In this document: positions 11,260 through 22,847 of the stretch, piece after piece
Numbering within the stretch: the first letter of the stretch is position 1
Layout: each line of letters starts with the position of its first letter
NCBI GenBank assembly: GCA_951799425.1
Contig: OX637394.1
Coordinates: 49,665,142 to 49,729,141 of the forward strand
Length of the DNA: 64,000 bases
Direction of reading: 5' to 3'
Source of the DNA: Ilex aquifolium
Lineage: Eukaryota > Streptophyta > Magnoliopsida > Aquifoliales > Aquifoliaceae
Notes under the pieces: generated by a model
Databases searched by the model: none
What the model was told of the DNA's origin: nothing
The model's input: only the letters and a program-made list of their open reading frames with translations
Program-made: the position numbers and the translations under genes

Positions 11260-14200
11260 TTACTCAGTCTTAGGTGGGATGTGGTTTCCACCGGTGGCAA
11301 TCTTGTAGAGATAGAAACCCGTCATGAGCACACTGCAAAAAAAAAAAAACATGAAATAGCAAGCAATTTAGAAGCTCCATCAAATGTCAGTTGAATTCAC
11401 AAGAAAATGACCAAGTAGAAAATAGCATCTCCAAAATTGCATACAAGATCATACAGCATCTTCAGGAAATGTTTGATGAAAGTGTTAAACAACTTCAAAG
11501 CCAGCATACAAAATTAAACACATGGTGGAATAAACCAATAATGCCCTTGTAATACGACGTGAACTGCTTCAGCACATCTAAATTCAGCTCATTAGTCATC
11601 TCCACAAAATTCTTGCCATTTTTCTGCGTAAGAGAATAATGGGTGTTTTTCAATCATTCTGAATATGCAAATGAGACAAGTACAACACTAGGTAACCAAA
11701 AAGGAGAGAATCATAAAAGTACATTTAAACATGAATCCCCCAATGCATAAGCAAGAAGTGCAAGAGTTGATATTTGTCCAGCAACCAAAGACAGAGGAGT
11801 GCCAAAAGATATCTAAATTCTCAGCAAATTACAGAATGCTGCATGGAAATATTCAAACGTGAAAGAGAATATGTGCACATTACTAGTCATCAAATTGAGT
11901 GGTGTCTCCAGACACCCACAAGGGCAATACGCGGGTTTAAAGCATAAGGTTGGATGCATGTGTGTGCTCTACAACTCAATAAAAAAAAATTAGCATCTTA
12001 TTTTCTCATAAGCTGGCTTTCGGCCACGGCTACTGGTTGTGAATCCTTGCAAAGAATTTTCGGAACTTAAAAGTTCATCATCAGTTCAAATATTAATTGT
12101 TTATCTAAACATTCAAAAAGAACCCAGTTGTTCTGACTCACGCCTAACAATCTCCATTACTTCAATGACAGCATCACAAGATGTTCACTTTATCACCCGC
12201 TTCAACTTGCAGCAACCAATTTGCTTTTATGGGTTCAATTACTAACAGTTGTTGAGCATGACCCTAACCCTCATTTTCTCACTGTGAAGCTCTTTCTCCT
12301 AACCTGCATAAATAAACTTATCACCATAATGACTTGTCCACTTCAACGTCCTCATAGGATGCACACATTATGCTTTTGGTTGTCTAACATTATGCAACAC
12401 AAGCTGTTCTTTCAGTCGACAATTGCCTGCTTGATAATGATCACCATAAATCACCAAGTCATGACACCTACAATGAGCATAGGCTCTCTTGTTGCTATCT
12501 TAGAAAAGTTCTCTTGAGGAGATGCTGCCATGAGCTTAAAACAAGAATTTGTTTACCAGTTAGAAATCTGAGTTAAGCCGTCTCAATATTTAAGATGCAG
12601 ACTATTTCAACAATCCTTTTTGGAGTAGCACAAAAGGTCAAGGAAAGCAATTACCGCCAAAAAACCATCAGAAATGTAGTGCTACTACTCATTAAGATCC
12701 GTGCAACATAGCCAGTCCTTGTATGTTACTTTAAACTCATAAGTTCGTACATCTGAGAAGAGTACATTACCATCAAGAAATGTGCATCTCTTGGAGATTG
12801 TGAATTATCTTTTAGGCAGAAACACAGATTGTGAATACCATATGAGCCTAATTCATATCATTTTGTGGGGAAAACATTCATCACCAGTCATTTACAAAAC
12901 ATAGATAGTCATGTCATAGATGACTGATCATGCACTGTGGCAAGAAATCATCCCTTAATAGATTGCACATAGATTGTAGGTGATATCCTATCTTTCATGA
13001 TTTTTTCTATGAAACAATGGGGAAAAGGACGCCGGGCTGGGAGAGCGGTTCCTGATTATCAATAATAACAAAATTCAAGTGACATGCTGCAAAAAGCAAT
13101 GATTTGACAACAAGACTTGAAGCAGCACACTATGGATATAGATTTACTCTAACTTACTATATTTTAAATTTATAGACAGCAAACGAAAACATAATTACGC
13201 TTATTGAAACGCATTATATTAGCATGACACGTGCAACATGAGTTTGAATGTTTTCTCTGATCCTACCAAAGGAGCAGAGATATAGATGCTTCCCAAATTT
13301 CAGACAAAGATCCAGCATATGAAGACAGAAAAGATCAATCTATATTTTGAAGTTACCTGATCCCTGCAACCATACCAGCTGGCATTATCTTAGAGGTTTG
13401 GATATAGCGCTGCCCCATGACCCATGTGAGTATTGCAGCACAAGCTGTTTGAAGGCATAGGGATCAAAGAATATACTATTTTTATAATAAATTGAGAAAT
13501 AAAACAAACAATGGGAAGAACAAATGTTCAGGTTCCAAATTTTATGTTTGCATTAGCACTCTGAAGAAAGAGTGTAGAGAGGGAAACAAAGACTTGAGGG
13601 AGAGAGAGGAGAGAATCCAATTCTTTCAAGTCTGAAACTTTATTCCCTTGCAAAAACTGAGGGAAAACCTTTCAAGATGATCCTATATCTGTATGCAGAC
13701 CAAATAAAGATAAAATAACAAGTACCAAATAAATAAACAAAAACAAAATAAATTCAACACTACGAAAATGAAAATAATCCTACAAAGCTATCACTACATA
13801 CTAAATTCCAGTCCAAAGCCTTTATCCTATGCAGTTGTTGTGTTCCCCTTTGTAATTGATTGGATTGCCAAATACAAAAAACACAAAGGATTATGAGGAT
13901 AACCCATAAAAAGGTTTATGTGCTGTTACAATTCCACAAATCTAAGGAAAGAAAAGATCAAATCTCACAATTATCGTGTTGGTTTCCAGAATATCAATTA
14001 ACAAACCCATGCTAAGCCAAATTGTTTCACTATTAACTCAAATTAGGCACCAGCTCCCACCCATTGACCAAGATTTAGTTCCAATTTCAATCACTTTTTT
14101 TCAGAAAAATCGTGCGATTTTATGAAACCATGTGCTATGGCTCGAATCCGTAGTAAATCATATTTCCGACAAGGCCGGTTGACAATTGAATCCGAACTTT

Positions 14201-14629
14201 CCCATTATTTTCATATCCGTAATAGTGCCATTTTTTGTACGTCTTCCCAACAATTAAATGCTGACTGAGTTACTACATCTGGGTTGTCCAATTAAGAAAT
14301 TTAATACCACCACAATCCAAGTTATAAAGTTCTTCCAGCTAAACAATAGATAGAAGAGTACTCCAAGAACACTAAATAACCATGAAAAGAACAGCATATA
14401 TACCGCACATAACGATCAAATGAACCATACCCGTTTCAAGAATCAAGGCGATATACGAGTTCTTGCGCTTATGGAAAGCTTGGAGACTGAGATAACCAGC
14501 TAGTATGAGCAACAATCCAGTGCCTAAACCTCCGGCCAACGAAGCTGTGCTTCCTTTCTTGATGTAACCAAACAGCCCACCACAAGCCAAAAGCAAACCA
14601 TATGGGATCGTAAAGCAAAAATCATGCAT
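11260..14629 (-). CDS. TMEM14-family membrane protein (FAX5/6-like)
   Basis: Three exons: 14629-14431, 13444-13357 and 11332-11260. They join in phase to 119 codons plus stop. The protein has four hydrophobic segments typical of the TMEM14/UPF0136 fold, with the Gly-rich first hairpin (YGLLLACGGLFGYIKKGS) and SLAGGLGTGLLLILAGYLSL. The second exon encodes ILTWVMGQRYIQTSKIMPAG, and the last GFYLYKIATGG. In Arabidopsis this family includes FAX1-FAX7. FAX1 exports fatty acids from plastids; the short FAX5-7 members lack a plastid transit peptide and are placed in the secretory pathway. This protein also starts directly at the first membrane segment, so it fits the short group. Introns of about 1.0 and 2.0 kb contain no gene. 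Confidence 0.93.
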
Positions 14630-15440
14630 TTTGGCGAGCTGATTCTGTACAGGAGATTGAGATTTGGGGGGACTAAGCTAGGGTTTTGGAGATCAAGAAG
14701 AGAGAGATTTGAGGATTTGGTTGGTTTTGATGCCTGAAAGTTTCAACTGTCTGTGGGGAGGGTGGTGTGGTGGTGGTGTTGCTTGGTGGGTGGGTCAAAA
14801 AGCATATGGTGCCCACACCACCTTATTTTATATCTATATTGCCCTTAGTATGTCATAAAATGTCAAACATATCCAAGTCCTCCTGAATGAATAGAAGGGT
14901 AAAATTGGAAATTCGTACAGCTGATATCATCTGCTTCGTGTGGACATCACACTCCACGTCTGCCTCCCGCCGTAGCAGGAAATTCGATAAATTTCATTTT
15001 CTGGAAATCAAAATAAGATATATATATATATATATATAATTAAACATATTCTGTTAATTTATATGCAGATCTATTACTAATTCGTATTGCTTATGTAATT
15101 GTGATTTAATTTTCTTATATTACTGCTACTTTGAACTTGTTAGGTCATTCTGTTATAATGATTTTCTTTTATTCCTATAGGTTTGCACTAAAGTCGCGTA
15201 TGAGATGTTAGGCCGTGTTCGAGAGAGAGGAGTGAGGTCACCGTTTTGGTTCCCTGTAAATCGTTGACAACAAGAGTAGGATGTAGAAGGAAATCACTAT
15301 GCGAATAATAATAACAAGGTTCATTGTCTTGTAGCAGTACTGTAGTAGAATTAAAAGACGAATTACTGTAACAACCAGAAGAAGATAATAGTGAAACATA
15401 CAAGTCAACTGAACAACATTTGAGATACCAACATGACTTT
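14630..15440. other. Promoter of the TMEM14-family gene and spacer
   Basis: The first 150 bp or so is the 5' UTR and promoter of the minus-strand gene. A (TA)n tract lies at 15020-15038. No gene is seen from 14830 to 15440. The left junction of the pararetrovirus is somewhere in 15170-15520 but I cannot place it; no TSD is expected for this kind of insertion. Confidence 0.4.
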
Positions 15441-15499
15441 AAACCTATTTAAATTTAAGAATAGTCATAAAAATGATTATGTTAAAATATGGAAGAGAT

Positions 15500-16120
15500 A
15501 AAATTCTCTGATATTGAAATAAATTGCAGAACTGGGATATACCCAGTACCCTACTAAGAAAATTTATAATATTGGCACTTTTGATTTTAAATCGAGTTTA
15601 ACAATTGAAACGATTGAAATGACTATTCCTTTTGATCAAAATGGAGATATTTTACAATTTTTAACTGATAGAGAAGTCTTAGGCTCAAGAAAATTATAAT
15701 TTTTTACATATCGTATTAGTTCAAGTTGCTTTAAAACATTTAACTCTTAAAGGATGTAATGCCTCTTTTATATTAGCATTAAGAGATGCTAGGTGTCTTG
15801 ATTTTGATCAATCTTTAATGGGTGTTATGCAATCCAGATTAAACACTGGTCCTGTATATTTTAACTGTTTTTCAGATCTATCTGTATCTTTAACTGATAA
15901 AAATATTTTAGATGTTTTAACATGTAATATTAAAACTTATGGCTATAATTATAAAGATGGAACCGACATAATGATTTTTACCTACAGGGTATATTCTAAG
16001 ATTATGAATATAGTCTTTGTCCAGAAACTAAACTTCATAATTTTAAAGGACAAACAACTTTAATTGAAACAAATATGATTAAAAATAAAATTGAAGTCCC
16101 TAAGACTATTAAGTAGTCAG
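15500..16120 (+). pseudogene. Viral movement protein region (broken)
   Basis: Fragments in more than one frame match the 30K-type movement protein of pararetroviruses. A segment near 15775-15800 reads ALRDARCLDFDQSL, and one near 15845 reads TGPVYFNCFSDLSVSL. A one-base shift lies near 15700, another near 15990, and an in-frame stop near 16115. In a live virus this protein moves virions or nucleic acid between cells. The copy cannot make a full product. Confidence 0.75.
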
Positions 16121-16146
16121 AAATCCAATTTCCATAAACTTGACAA

Positions 16147-18756
16147 TTGGAATCTGTGGTTCCTAAGAAACCAGAAATAAATAAAGAAATAACTCATATT
16201 GCCCAATCATCAGAAGGAGATGTATTGATTAAATTTGGTAGAAATAATTTTTCAAGTTTAAAAATCTCTGATAAATCAGAAACTTCATCAGTTTATTATA
16301 CTCCTACTAGAAAATCTACTTCTTCGGTCCCAAATCGCAGAAGAGAAAAAGAACCCATAATTGAAGGTATAAAAACCTCTCGTAATCAAATTCCACATGG
16401 AATTTACAGACAAGATAAAGAAACTTTTAATGAATCTTCTCTAGAGGAAGATATTGATCCAACTCCATCCGAAATCGGATTCCAACTATAGTCTTTATGG
16501 ATTCATACCAAAAAGAATTTGTTGTTAATAGAAAAGAAATTAGTGCAGAATTTAATCTTCCTAAATATGAAGAATTTAGAAATTGGTATTTTAAAACCAT
16601 GAGTCCAGAAGAACTTCAAAACTATAAAGAAATGTTTTACCTTTATATAGAAAGGGAAAAAAGAATAATTCATTTTGTTAAATGGTTTTTAACTTATTAT
16701 GCTCCACCCATTATGGATCATTTAAATGTAATTGAAAATTTTCAACATAAATGAGAAACATTGGATGGTAAAACTATAAATAGTTTTTATCTACCAACTA
16801 CTGAAGCTATAAAATTAAATTTAAAAGACTTTGAAGAAGTTGTTATGAATGCATGCTATTCAGGAACAAATATTGCTATAAGACAAAATAATTATACAAA
16901 TGTTTGCTTACAGGTTGTAGGACAACATTTGACTCAAATTGAAAATTTGATAAAAGACCAATTCAAAGCTTCGTCTTCCAAGACTTTAAAAGAAGAATTT
17001 AATGAACTTGAACAAGTTAATATAAAACCCACAGTGGATACTTCCTCGTTCAATCTTCATAATAAAGTTGAAGTTGAGTTCATAAATGCACTCAAAAATA
17101 AATTACAAGGTTTGTCATTAAATGTAATTTCTCAAACAGCGAGTGTGGAGCAATCTGAAACTGAAATCCAATAGTTTGAAGATTCTTTACATCAAATGCA
17201 GCCTGAAGAAATAAATAAAATTGAGTTTTCTAAACCTAAAAAACAAACTAATATATATTCACAAGCACCTCGTATGAAGGCTTATTATCATAGATCAACC
17301 CCTCAAGATATTTTATATGAAGAAACTTTTTCATTGATCAACAGTCTTATGATGCCTCTTCTATTTATGAATGGAATATTGATGGCATATCAGAATATTT
17401 AATTCATCAAGTTTTACATAAAATTTTAATGTATGCTTCGGTTGTAGAGCCAATCGAAATTTTGATCATGCTACTGCTAAATTTATCACTGCATGATTTA
17501 CTGGTCAATTAAGAGGCTGGTGGGATAACTATTTAAGTCCAACCCAGCAAAATGAAATCCTAAATGCAGTAAAAATAATAACAGCTGAAGATGGGAGTAT
17601 AAGTACTCAAGAAGATGATGTTTATACATTAATACAAACCATACTAAAACACTTTGTTGGATCAAGTTTCCAAAGTACTGATAAAAGTAAAGAACTCTTA
17701 ATGAATTTAAGATGTCCTACCTCACATTTTAGGTAGTATAAAGATGTATTTTTGGCAAAAGTTTTGCTAAGACCAGATGCTAACAATGAATTTTAGAAAG
17801 AAAAATTTATATCATGATTGCCTAGTTTATTTGCTGAAAAAATCAGAATTCGATTAAGACATGGAGGAGTTAAAATTTCTTATGAAAATTATACTTATGG
17901 AAAATTAATTTCTGAATGTATTTCAGAAGGTTTAGCCATTTGTAATAATTTAAATCTTAAAGCTCAACTTAAAAAACAAAAGTTAACTGGTCGTAAAAAA
18001 CTTGGAGAATTTTGTGACCAATTTGCTTATCATCTTGATATACCCAAAGAAACATCTACAAAAAGAAAGTCTTATCCTAAGTTTTTCAAAAGAAAAAAAA
18101 AATTCCATAAAAGGAATTATGATAGGGACAAAAGCAAACTCACTAACTCCACTAAAAAAATTAAAGAAAAAGAAAAGAAGTCCATTCTTAAATGTTTTAA
18201 GTGTGGAAAAGAGGAACATATCGCCTCTAAGTGTTTAACTAAACAACAAATTAATGAATTAATTATTGATGAAGATCTTAAAACAAAAATTTTAAAAATC
18301 GTTTTAAATTCAGAAAGTAAAGACTCTTCTAGTAATCTGTTTTCTGAAGAATATAATATTAATGAAATTAGTAATTCATCCTCTGATGAAGACCTAGAAC
18401 AAGAAAAAGCTTGTTCTTCCCATTGTCAAGCACAAAATAATTACTATAAAGTTATTTTAGCTATGAATGAATTAAGTATAAATACTTTGACTAAGTCACA
18501 AAAGTTAATTCTTGATCTTATAAATAAAATTCAAGATCCAAATTCTAAGAGAAAAGCTATTGAACAATATTTGCAAATAAATCTAGAAGACAAGAGACTA
18601 TTAATGTCTCAGTCTTATTCACTAAAAGAAGTCCTTAATAGGACAGAAAGTATGATGATTGATAATTCTCAAATAAAGGAAGTCTCCCCTATTACGGTTC
18701 AAGATCTTAAAAAAGAAATCCACCATTTTAAATATGACATAAAAGTCATAAAGTAG
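16147..18756 (+). pseudogene. Viral coat protein region with CCHC zinc knuckle (broken)
   Basis: A succession of collinear open pieces (16147-16491, 16497-16754, 16761-17174, 17196-17402, 17818-18756) separated by single stops or shifts. The piece at 17503-17535 encodes GQLRGWWDNYL, a strongly conserved coat-protein block in plant endogenous pararetroviruses. The last piece is lysine-rich and carries a complete CX2CX4HX4C knuckle (18193-18234, CFKCGKEEHIASKC), which in this family binds nucleic acid during assembly. After the knuckle comes a Ser/Glu-rich acidic segment, as in other coat precursors. At least six disruptions are visible. Confidence 0.8.
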
Positions 18757-18849
18757 AGACTTTTAGCCTTAGAAAAGTTGTCAATTAAAGAAGACAAGAA
18801 ATAAATAAATTCTTCTACTGAATACTTAAATGTATTGGAAAAAATAACT

Positions 18850-19260
18850 TATCAGAAATAGTATGTTAAAATTATATTAGTAATAAATTCTGAATTTACT
18901 GTTGAAACAATTGTTTTAATTGATAGTGGCGCTGATATGAATTATATAAAAGCAGAATTAATTCCTACAAAATATTTTGAAAAAACTACTCAGTCAGTAA
19001 GTACTGCTGATGGTTCAAAATTAAATATAAACTTTAAACTTTCTAATGTTTATATATGTAATGAAAAAATCTATATTCCTACAACTTTTATGCTTATTGA
19101 TAATTTAAATCAATTAGTAATTTTGAGAACATCATTCTTATCTATGATTGAACTCATAGAAAGAATAGATTCTAAAGGAATTTTGACTACCATAAATGGT
19201 CAACAAATATTATTTGAGTTTATAACTTCACCACAAATAAAAATGATAAATCAACTAAAA
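18850..19260 (+). pseudogene. Viral aspartic protease region
   Basis: The active-site triad context is present as LIDSGADMNYI, with DSGA at 18922-18933. It is followed by beta-strand-like segments and a second hydrophobic block ending VILRTSFLSMI. This is a retropepsin-type domain that would process the viral polyprotein. It follows the coat region after stops at 18754, 18802 and 18859. In known relatives reverse transcriptase comes next; here it does not. Confidence 0.78.
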
Positions 19261-20634
19261 AAAAATTTGATTTTTGATTCATTTATCCCTAACTCTTTTT
19301 TGAGCGATACTGTTGCAGGAAAACAAGAAGTCCCAGAAATGAATTCTAGCCAAAATTCATTTTCACTTGGTCTCATTGCCAAATCTCCCAAACTTCTTAA
19401 CTGTATTTGTGATCATTCAGGTGAAAATATTTTTAACTTTGTTTCTACATGGAAAAATAATTATTGTAAGGTGTCACTTTGGTGTCTCTATTGCAATGTC
19501 ATGGAAGATCAATTAATTGATGATGTTTCTATTTTTCTTCTAAGAATAACACGAGCTACTAAAGATTTTCCTAAATTCTGTCTTATACATGAAATTAATG
19601 ATTGGTATTATGACTGACGTTATAAGCAGTGGATGGAGAATCTTGCTCCAGAAGAATTCTGTTATCAAATGTTAACAAAACTTGGAGGAATAATGGTAAG
19701 AACCCAATTTTATGAATATAAACGTGCATATTATTCTGATGAATATAAAACTGCATACTATGCATATAAAAGTGCATATTATTTTGATTCATATAAGGAT
19801 GCTAATTATTTTAATGCATATAAAAATGCTTATTATCCACCTTTTAATGAGCTACAACTTAAAGCTGTCAATAATCAAACAGTTACAGCTTCTCCATTTT
19901 TGCAAGAAGTATCACATGGAGGACCCTCACCTAAAGGTGAATGCTCATCACATAAAAATGACAATAATGAGCCATCATGTTATGAACATAGTTTCAGAGA
20001 TAAATCTCTTTTAACTATTCCTCATACTTTAATATTATCTCCATATAGGGAGGATAATTTTATGATATGGATAAATGTCATTTTAAATAATTACCGGATA
20101 AATCTTGAAGAAATGAAAAAATTATTTCATTACTGATATAATTATCCAACTGACTCTAAATGTCAGATTATTGAAGAATGTCTAAAAGACATGGGAAAAG
20201 AGGGAGAGAAACCTTTCACCTCAAACTCTATTGTTTCCACTATCAATATAAATACTGGATTTAATCATGTTGAAGTTCTTAAAGAACAAATTAAAAAAGA
20301 AAAACTCAATTTAAATACTAAGCAGCTTAAAGCAGCAGTTATGGAGGAATGGTGTCTTTAGGTTATGTCTACCTTTGGAATGGGCAAAACCGAGAAGATG
20401 GATCTTGCTAATACTCCAACAGTTACCATAAAAAACAAAGAGAAATATAAAGTTGAGGAGGAAGATAGGAAAACCCTTACTCCTATCGACTCTGATGACG
20501 ACTTTATAGATTCTCAGGGATATACCCCTCTTAAATGTGACATCTTTATTAATGAAGATTTAGTAAATGAAGATATGGAGATAAATCTCCAAGATAACGA
20601 CAATCTGCTGTATGATTTAATTTACAGAAAATGA
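19260..20634 (+). pseudogene. Unassigned viral region after the protease
   Basis: Frames 19260-19617, 19633-20136 and 20365-20634 are nearly collinear, interrupted by TGA at 19615 and 20134 and TAG near 20359. The content has no reverse-transcriptase or RNase H motif. The middle frame has a tyrosine-rich repeat segment. The last is very acidic (PIDSDDDFIDSQGY and following). Its position, directly before the promoter, is where the C-terminal part of the polyprotein or a small accessory ORF sits in caulimovirids. I do not recognise its function. Confidence 0.6.
19712..19838 (+). repeat. Tyrosine-rich 24-27-bp coding repeats
   Basis: Five consecutive short units have the core YKxAYY (one is YKDANYF), each 8-9 residues long. 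The frame is open throughout the repeat even though the rest of the viral copy is broken. Confidence 0.85.
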
Positions 20635-20677
20635 TCAGATAAAACTGAGTTTTCGGATAAAGCCGACCCGGAAGAAG

Positions 20678-20864
20678 TGACGTACGCCATGACGTCACTA
20701 TAAAATTATTAAAGTTGTGAATAGTAAAGAGTGTACAGTAGTGTACAGTATTGTTGATGTATGTAATGACGTCAATGTAAATTATTAAAGTTGTGAACAG
20801 TATAAAGTTGTGAATAGTATATGTTAGTTTGAAATCCAGATTTCATGTCTGACTTCTATATAAA
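20678..20864 (+). promoter_or_regulatory. Pararetroviral promoter with as-1-like element and TATA box
   Basis: Two TGACG motifs start at 20678 and 20690, exactly 12 bp apart as in the as-1 element of the CaMV 35S promoter, where TGA-type bZIP factors bind. A third TGACGTCA is at 20767-20774. Repeats of AAAGTTGTGAA(T/C)AGTA lie between and after them. A TATATAAA box at 20857-20864 would set a start near 20890. Confidence 0.8.
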
Positions 20865-21046
20865 GAGGTGCAGGCCCAACCTGTGGAGCACCGCACCTTG
20901 CACAGCACCTTAGAACCTCACCCATTTCTCCTCCTTTCCTTACCCTCTTGCACCCTCTCTGATTCCTCCTCCCTTGTACATTAACCTTCATTTTCTACCT
21001 TCTCCACTACTACTGTAAGTAAAATCTTGTACATATTTTTGTATTA

Positions 21047-21052
21047 AATAAA
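21047..21052 (+). terminator. Viral poly(A) signal
   Basis: AATAAA lies about 160 bp after the predicted start site. That spacing gives the short terminal redundancy known for caulimovirus pregenomic RNA. A T-rich tract follows. Confidence 0.65.
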
Positions 21053-21060
21053 AGCTTTCG

Positions 21061-21684
21061 TTGATATTTTGTGTAAAGTTTTTATTATTTATTATTTTTA
21101 TAATTAATAATTACAAATAAATCAAAAACAAGGATCTAAATTTTTTTGTTATGGTACCACTTTAGTAGGGTAGTGCTACCTAAAGGTAAATATTTATGAT
21201 AAAACATGTCGTCGTGGAGTAAATAATTAATATAACGATGACATTACGTCATTATTATTATGTGTTATTGTCATTAATGAAAAAAAAAAATCAAACGAAT
21301 AAGGTGTTCTTCATTTCTATAAATAGGTTAGTTATTGTATTATATGGATAGATAATTATTTAATTTTATGGGATCTAATTGTTTATTTATTATTTTGTTC
21401 TTCAATAGTAACACCAAGGTGGCGACATAGTATAACCGTGACACTCAATATTTTCTCATCACTGTAGATATCCAATAATAATTATGCCATTTACTTTTAA
21501 AAAAAAAAATCTTTGCAAACTACTCCATAGCCCGACAACCCACTGAACATGGGCAGCATGATAGCCCAACGGTTAGAATCATGGGCTTTATGTTGGCTTG
21601 CCAAGTTGACCGTTTATAGGCGTATTGGCTCCACTAGACCCGTTTAACAAGTCACCGACCTAGCTGCGCATGGCCCATAACCCC
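21061..21684. other. Spacer between pararetrovirus and transposon
   Basis: AT-rich sequence without an open frame. It includes a short imperfect hairpin at 21153-21180 (GGTACCACT / AGTGCTACC arms) and a TATAAATAG at 21318-21326. The first part may still be viral non-coding sequence. Confidence 0.35.
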
Positions 21685-21687
21685 TTA

Positions 21688-22844
21688 GAGCAACTCCAAG
21701 GTACTATGTAAAAATGGATTTTTAACTATTTTAGATAGCCAGTTCAGAAATGTTGGCTCCAACGGGCTATGTATCCCGCTAGCTATTTTGCAAAACCCGA
21801 TTTTTGCTCACTGCATCTAGCGACCTCCTCGGCTAGCTACTTCATCAACAACTGCCATTTTTTGCGCTAAAATCCTCACTCCACAGAAGCTCCATCATCG
21901 CACTCTACAAATGTCATTATCTTGTTGCTAGTCCAGATCAAGATCTGCACACTCAGTCCTCTCTTGTTTAACATTCAGAGAAGAGGAGGGGTACTAAACA
22001 AGAAAGAGCGAAGAGGAGGGTTTTGGTGGCTTGGACGAGAGGATTTAGGGCACACTTCAATCGAATCCTTGCGGTTGGAACTTCTTTTGATTCGGACCCT
22101 TGGAGATTTGAATCTTCAGACGTTGTTCATCAAGAAGGAAAAGTGAGCCTCTGTTCATTGTGAGTCTTTGTCCATTGTGATTCTTGAACGATTTTATTGG
22201 TATGTCTGAGAAATTCTCTCAATTTCATCTACTGTTTGTGTAATTGCAAAAAAAGTGTGATTTTGAGGTTGAATGATTGAACGATTGCAAGTGGGTTTCG
22301 ATGATTTAGCGTTGAATTGGGTCTGCAATTTTTTTGGGTTGTGTGATTTGGGTTGATGGGTTGTTCATGGTTCTCTATTTTTGGGTTTCAGAGGGTTTGA
22401 TCGAGAGGGTTTTGATTTGAGAGGCTTCATCGTTTGATCTGAGAGGTTTCATTGTCAAATTTGTGGATTTGATATGAGAGGCTTCATTGTCAAATTTCTA
22501 GCAACACCCCCAAAAAATGCAACAAACCCCCCCAAAAATTTCAGCAAAACCCCCTAAAAAAATGCACCAAAACTCCCCAAATATTTTATGATATTTACTC
22601 TTATAGCCCACCTTTTATGATATTTACTCTTGTAGCCCATAATTGATTAAATTTGTACAATGTATAGTTGAATTGTTATTTTTTGAATTTTATTATTGAA
22701 AGTTAGTTAAAATTAGTTGAAGTGGTTAGCTAAAATAGATAGCGTTGTTGGAGTGAATTTGAAAAAGTTGTTAGCTAAAGTAGATAATGGAATATAAAAA
22801 TATATTTTTGTTAGCTAATTTACATAGTCTCCTTGGAGTTGCTC
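21688..22844. mobile_element. PIF/Harbinger-like (Tourist-type) non-autonomous element
   Basis: Perfect 14-bp terminal inverted repeats, GAGCAACTCCAAGG at the left and its complement at 22831-22844, extend imperfectly into ACTATGTAAA. TTA flanks both ends (21685-21687, 22845-22847), the expected target-site duplication. At 1157 bp it carries no transposase. The middle (about 21880-22480) is less AT-rich and gene-like, so it may hold captured host sequence. Confidence 0.85.
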
Positions 22845-22847
22845 TTA

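Larger units (their letters stand above)
15450..21060 (+). mobile_element. Decayed endogenous pararetrovirus (caulimovirid-like)
   Basis: One orientation, in order: a movement-protein region, a coat-protein region ending in a CCHC knuckle, an aspartic protease, an unassigned region with tyrosine-rich repeats and an acidic C-terminal frame, then a promoter with an as-1-like pair, a TATA box and a poly(A) signal. This order and the DNA-virus-type promoter fit Caulimoviridae rather than an LTR retrotransposon; no LTRs flank it. Many stops and frameshifts show it is a dead copy. The family motifs for reverse transcriptase and RNase H (YxDD and neighbours) were looked for after the protease and not found. 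The base composition is very AT-rich and distinct from the host genes. It lies between the FAX-type gene and the PIF/Harbinger elements. Confidence 0.85.

Noticed and set aside
14372..14629. Reading the first FAX-type exon as a complete 85-aa protein
   Set aside because: The frame runs through a good GT donor at 14430; joining to 13444 and 11332 gives the full four-segment family protein.
18002..18238. Alternative frames over the viral coat region (18002-18238 plus, 17983-18219 minus)
   Set aside because: Shadows of the lysine-rich coat frame that carries the CCHC knuckle.
21152..21165. TGGTACCAC as a tRNA-Met primer-binding site for the pararetrovirus
   Set aside because: Only the first bases resemble TGGTATCAGAGC; the rest does not match and it can equally be part of a small hairpin.
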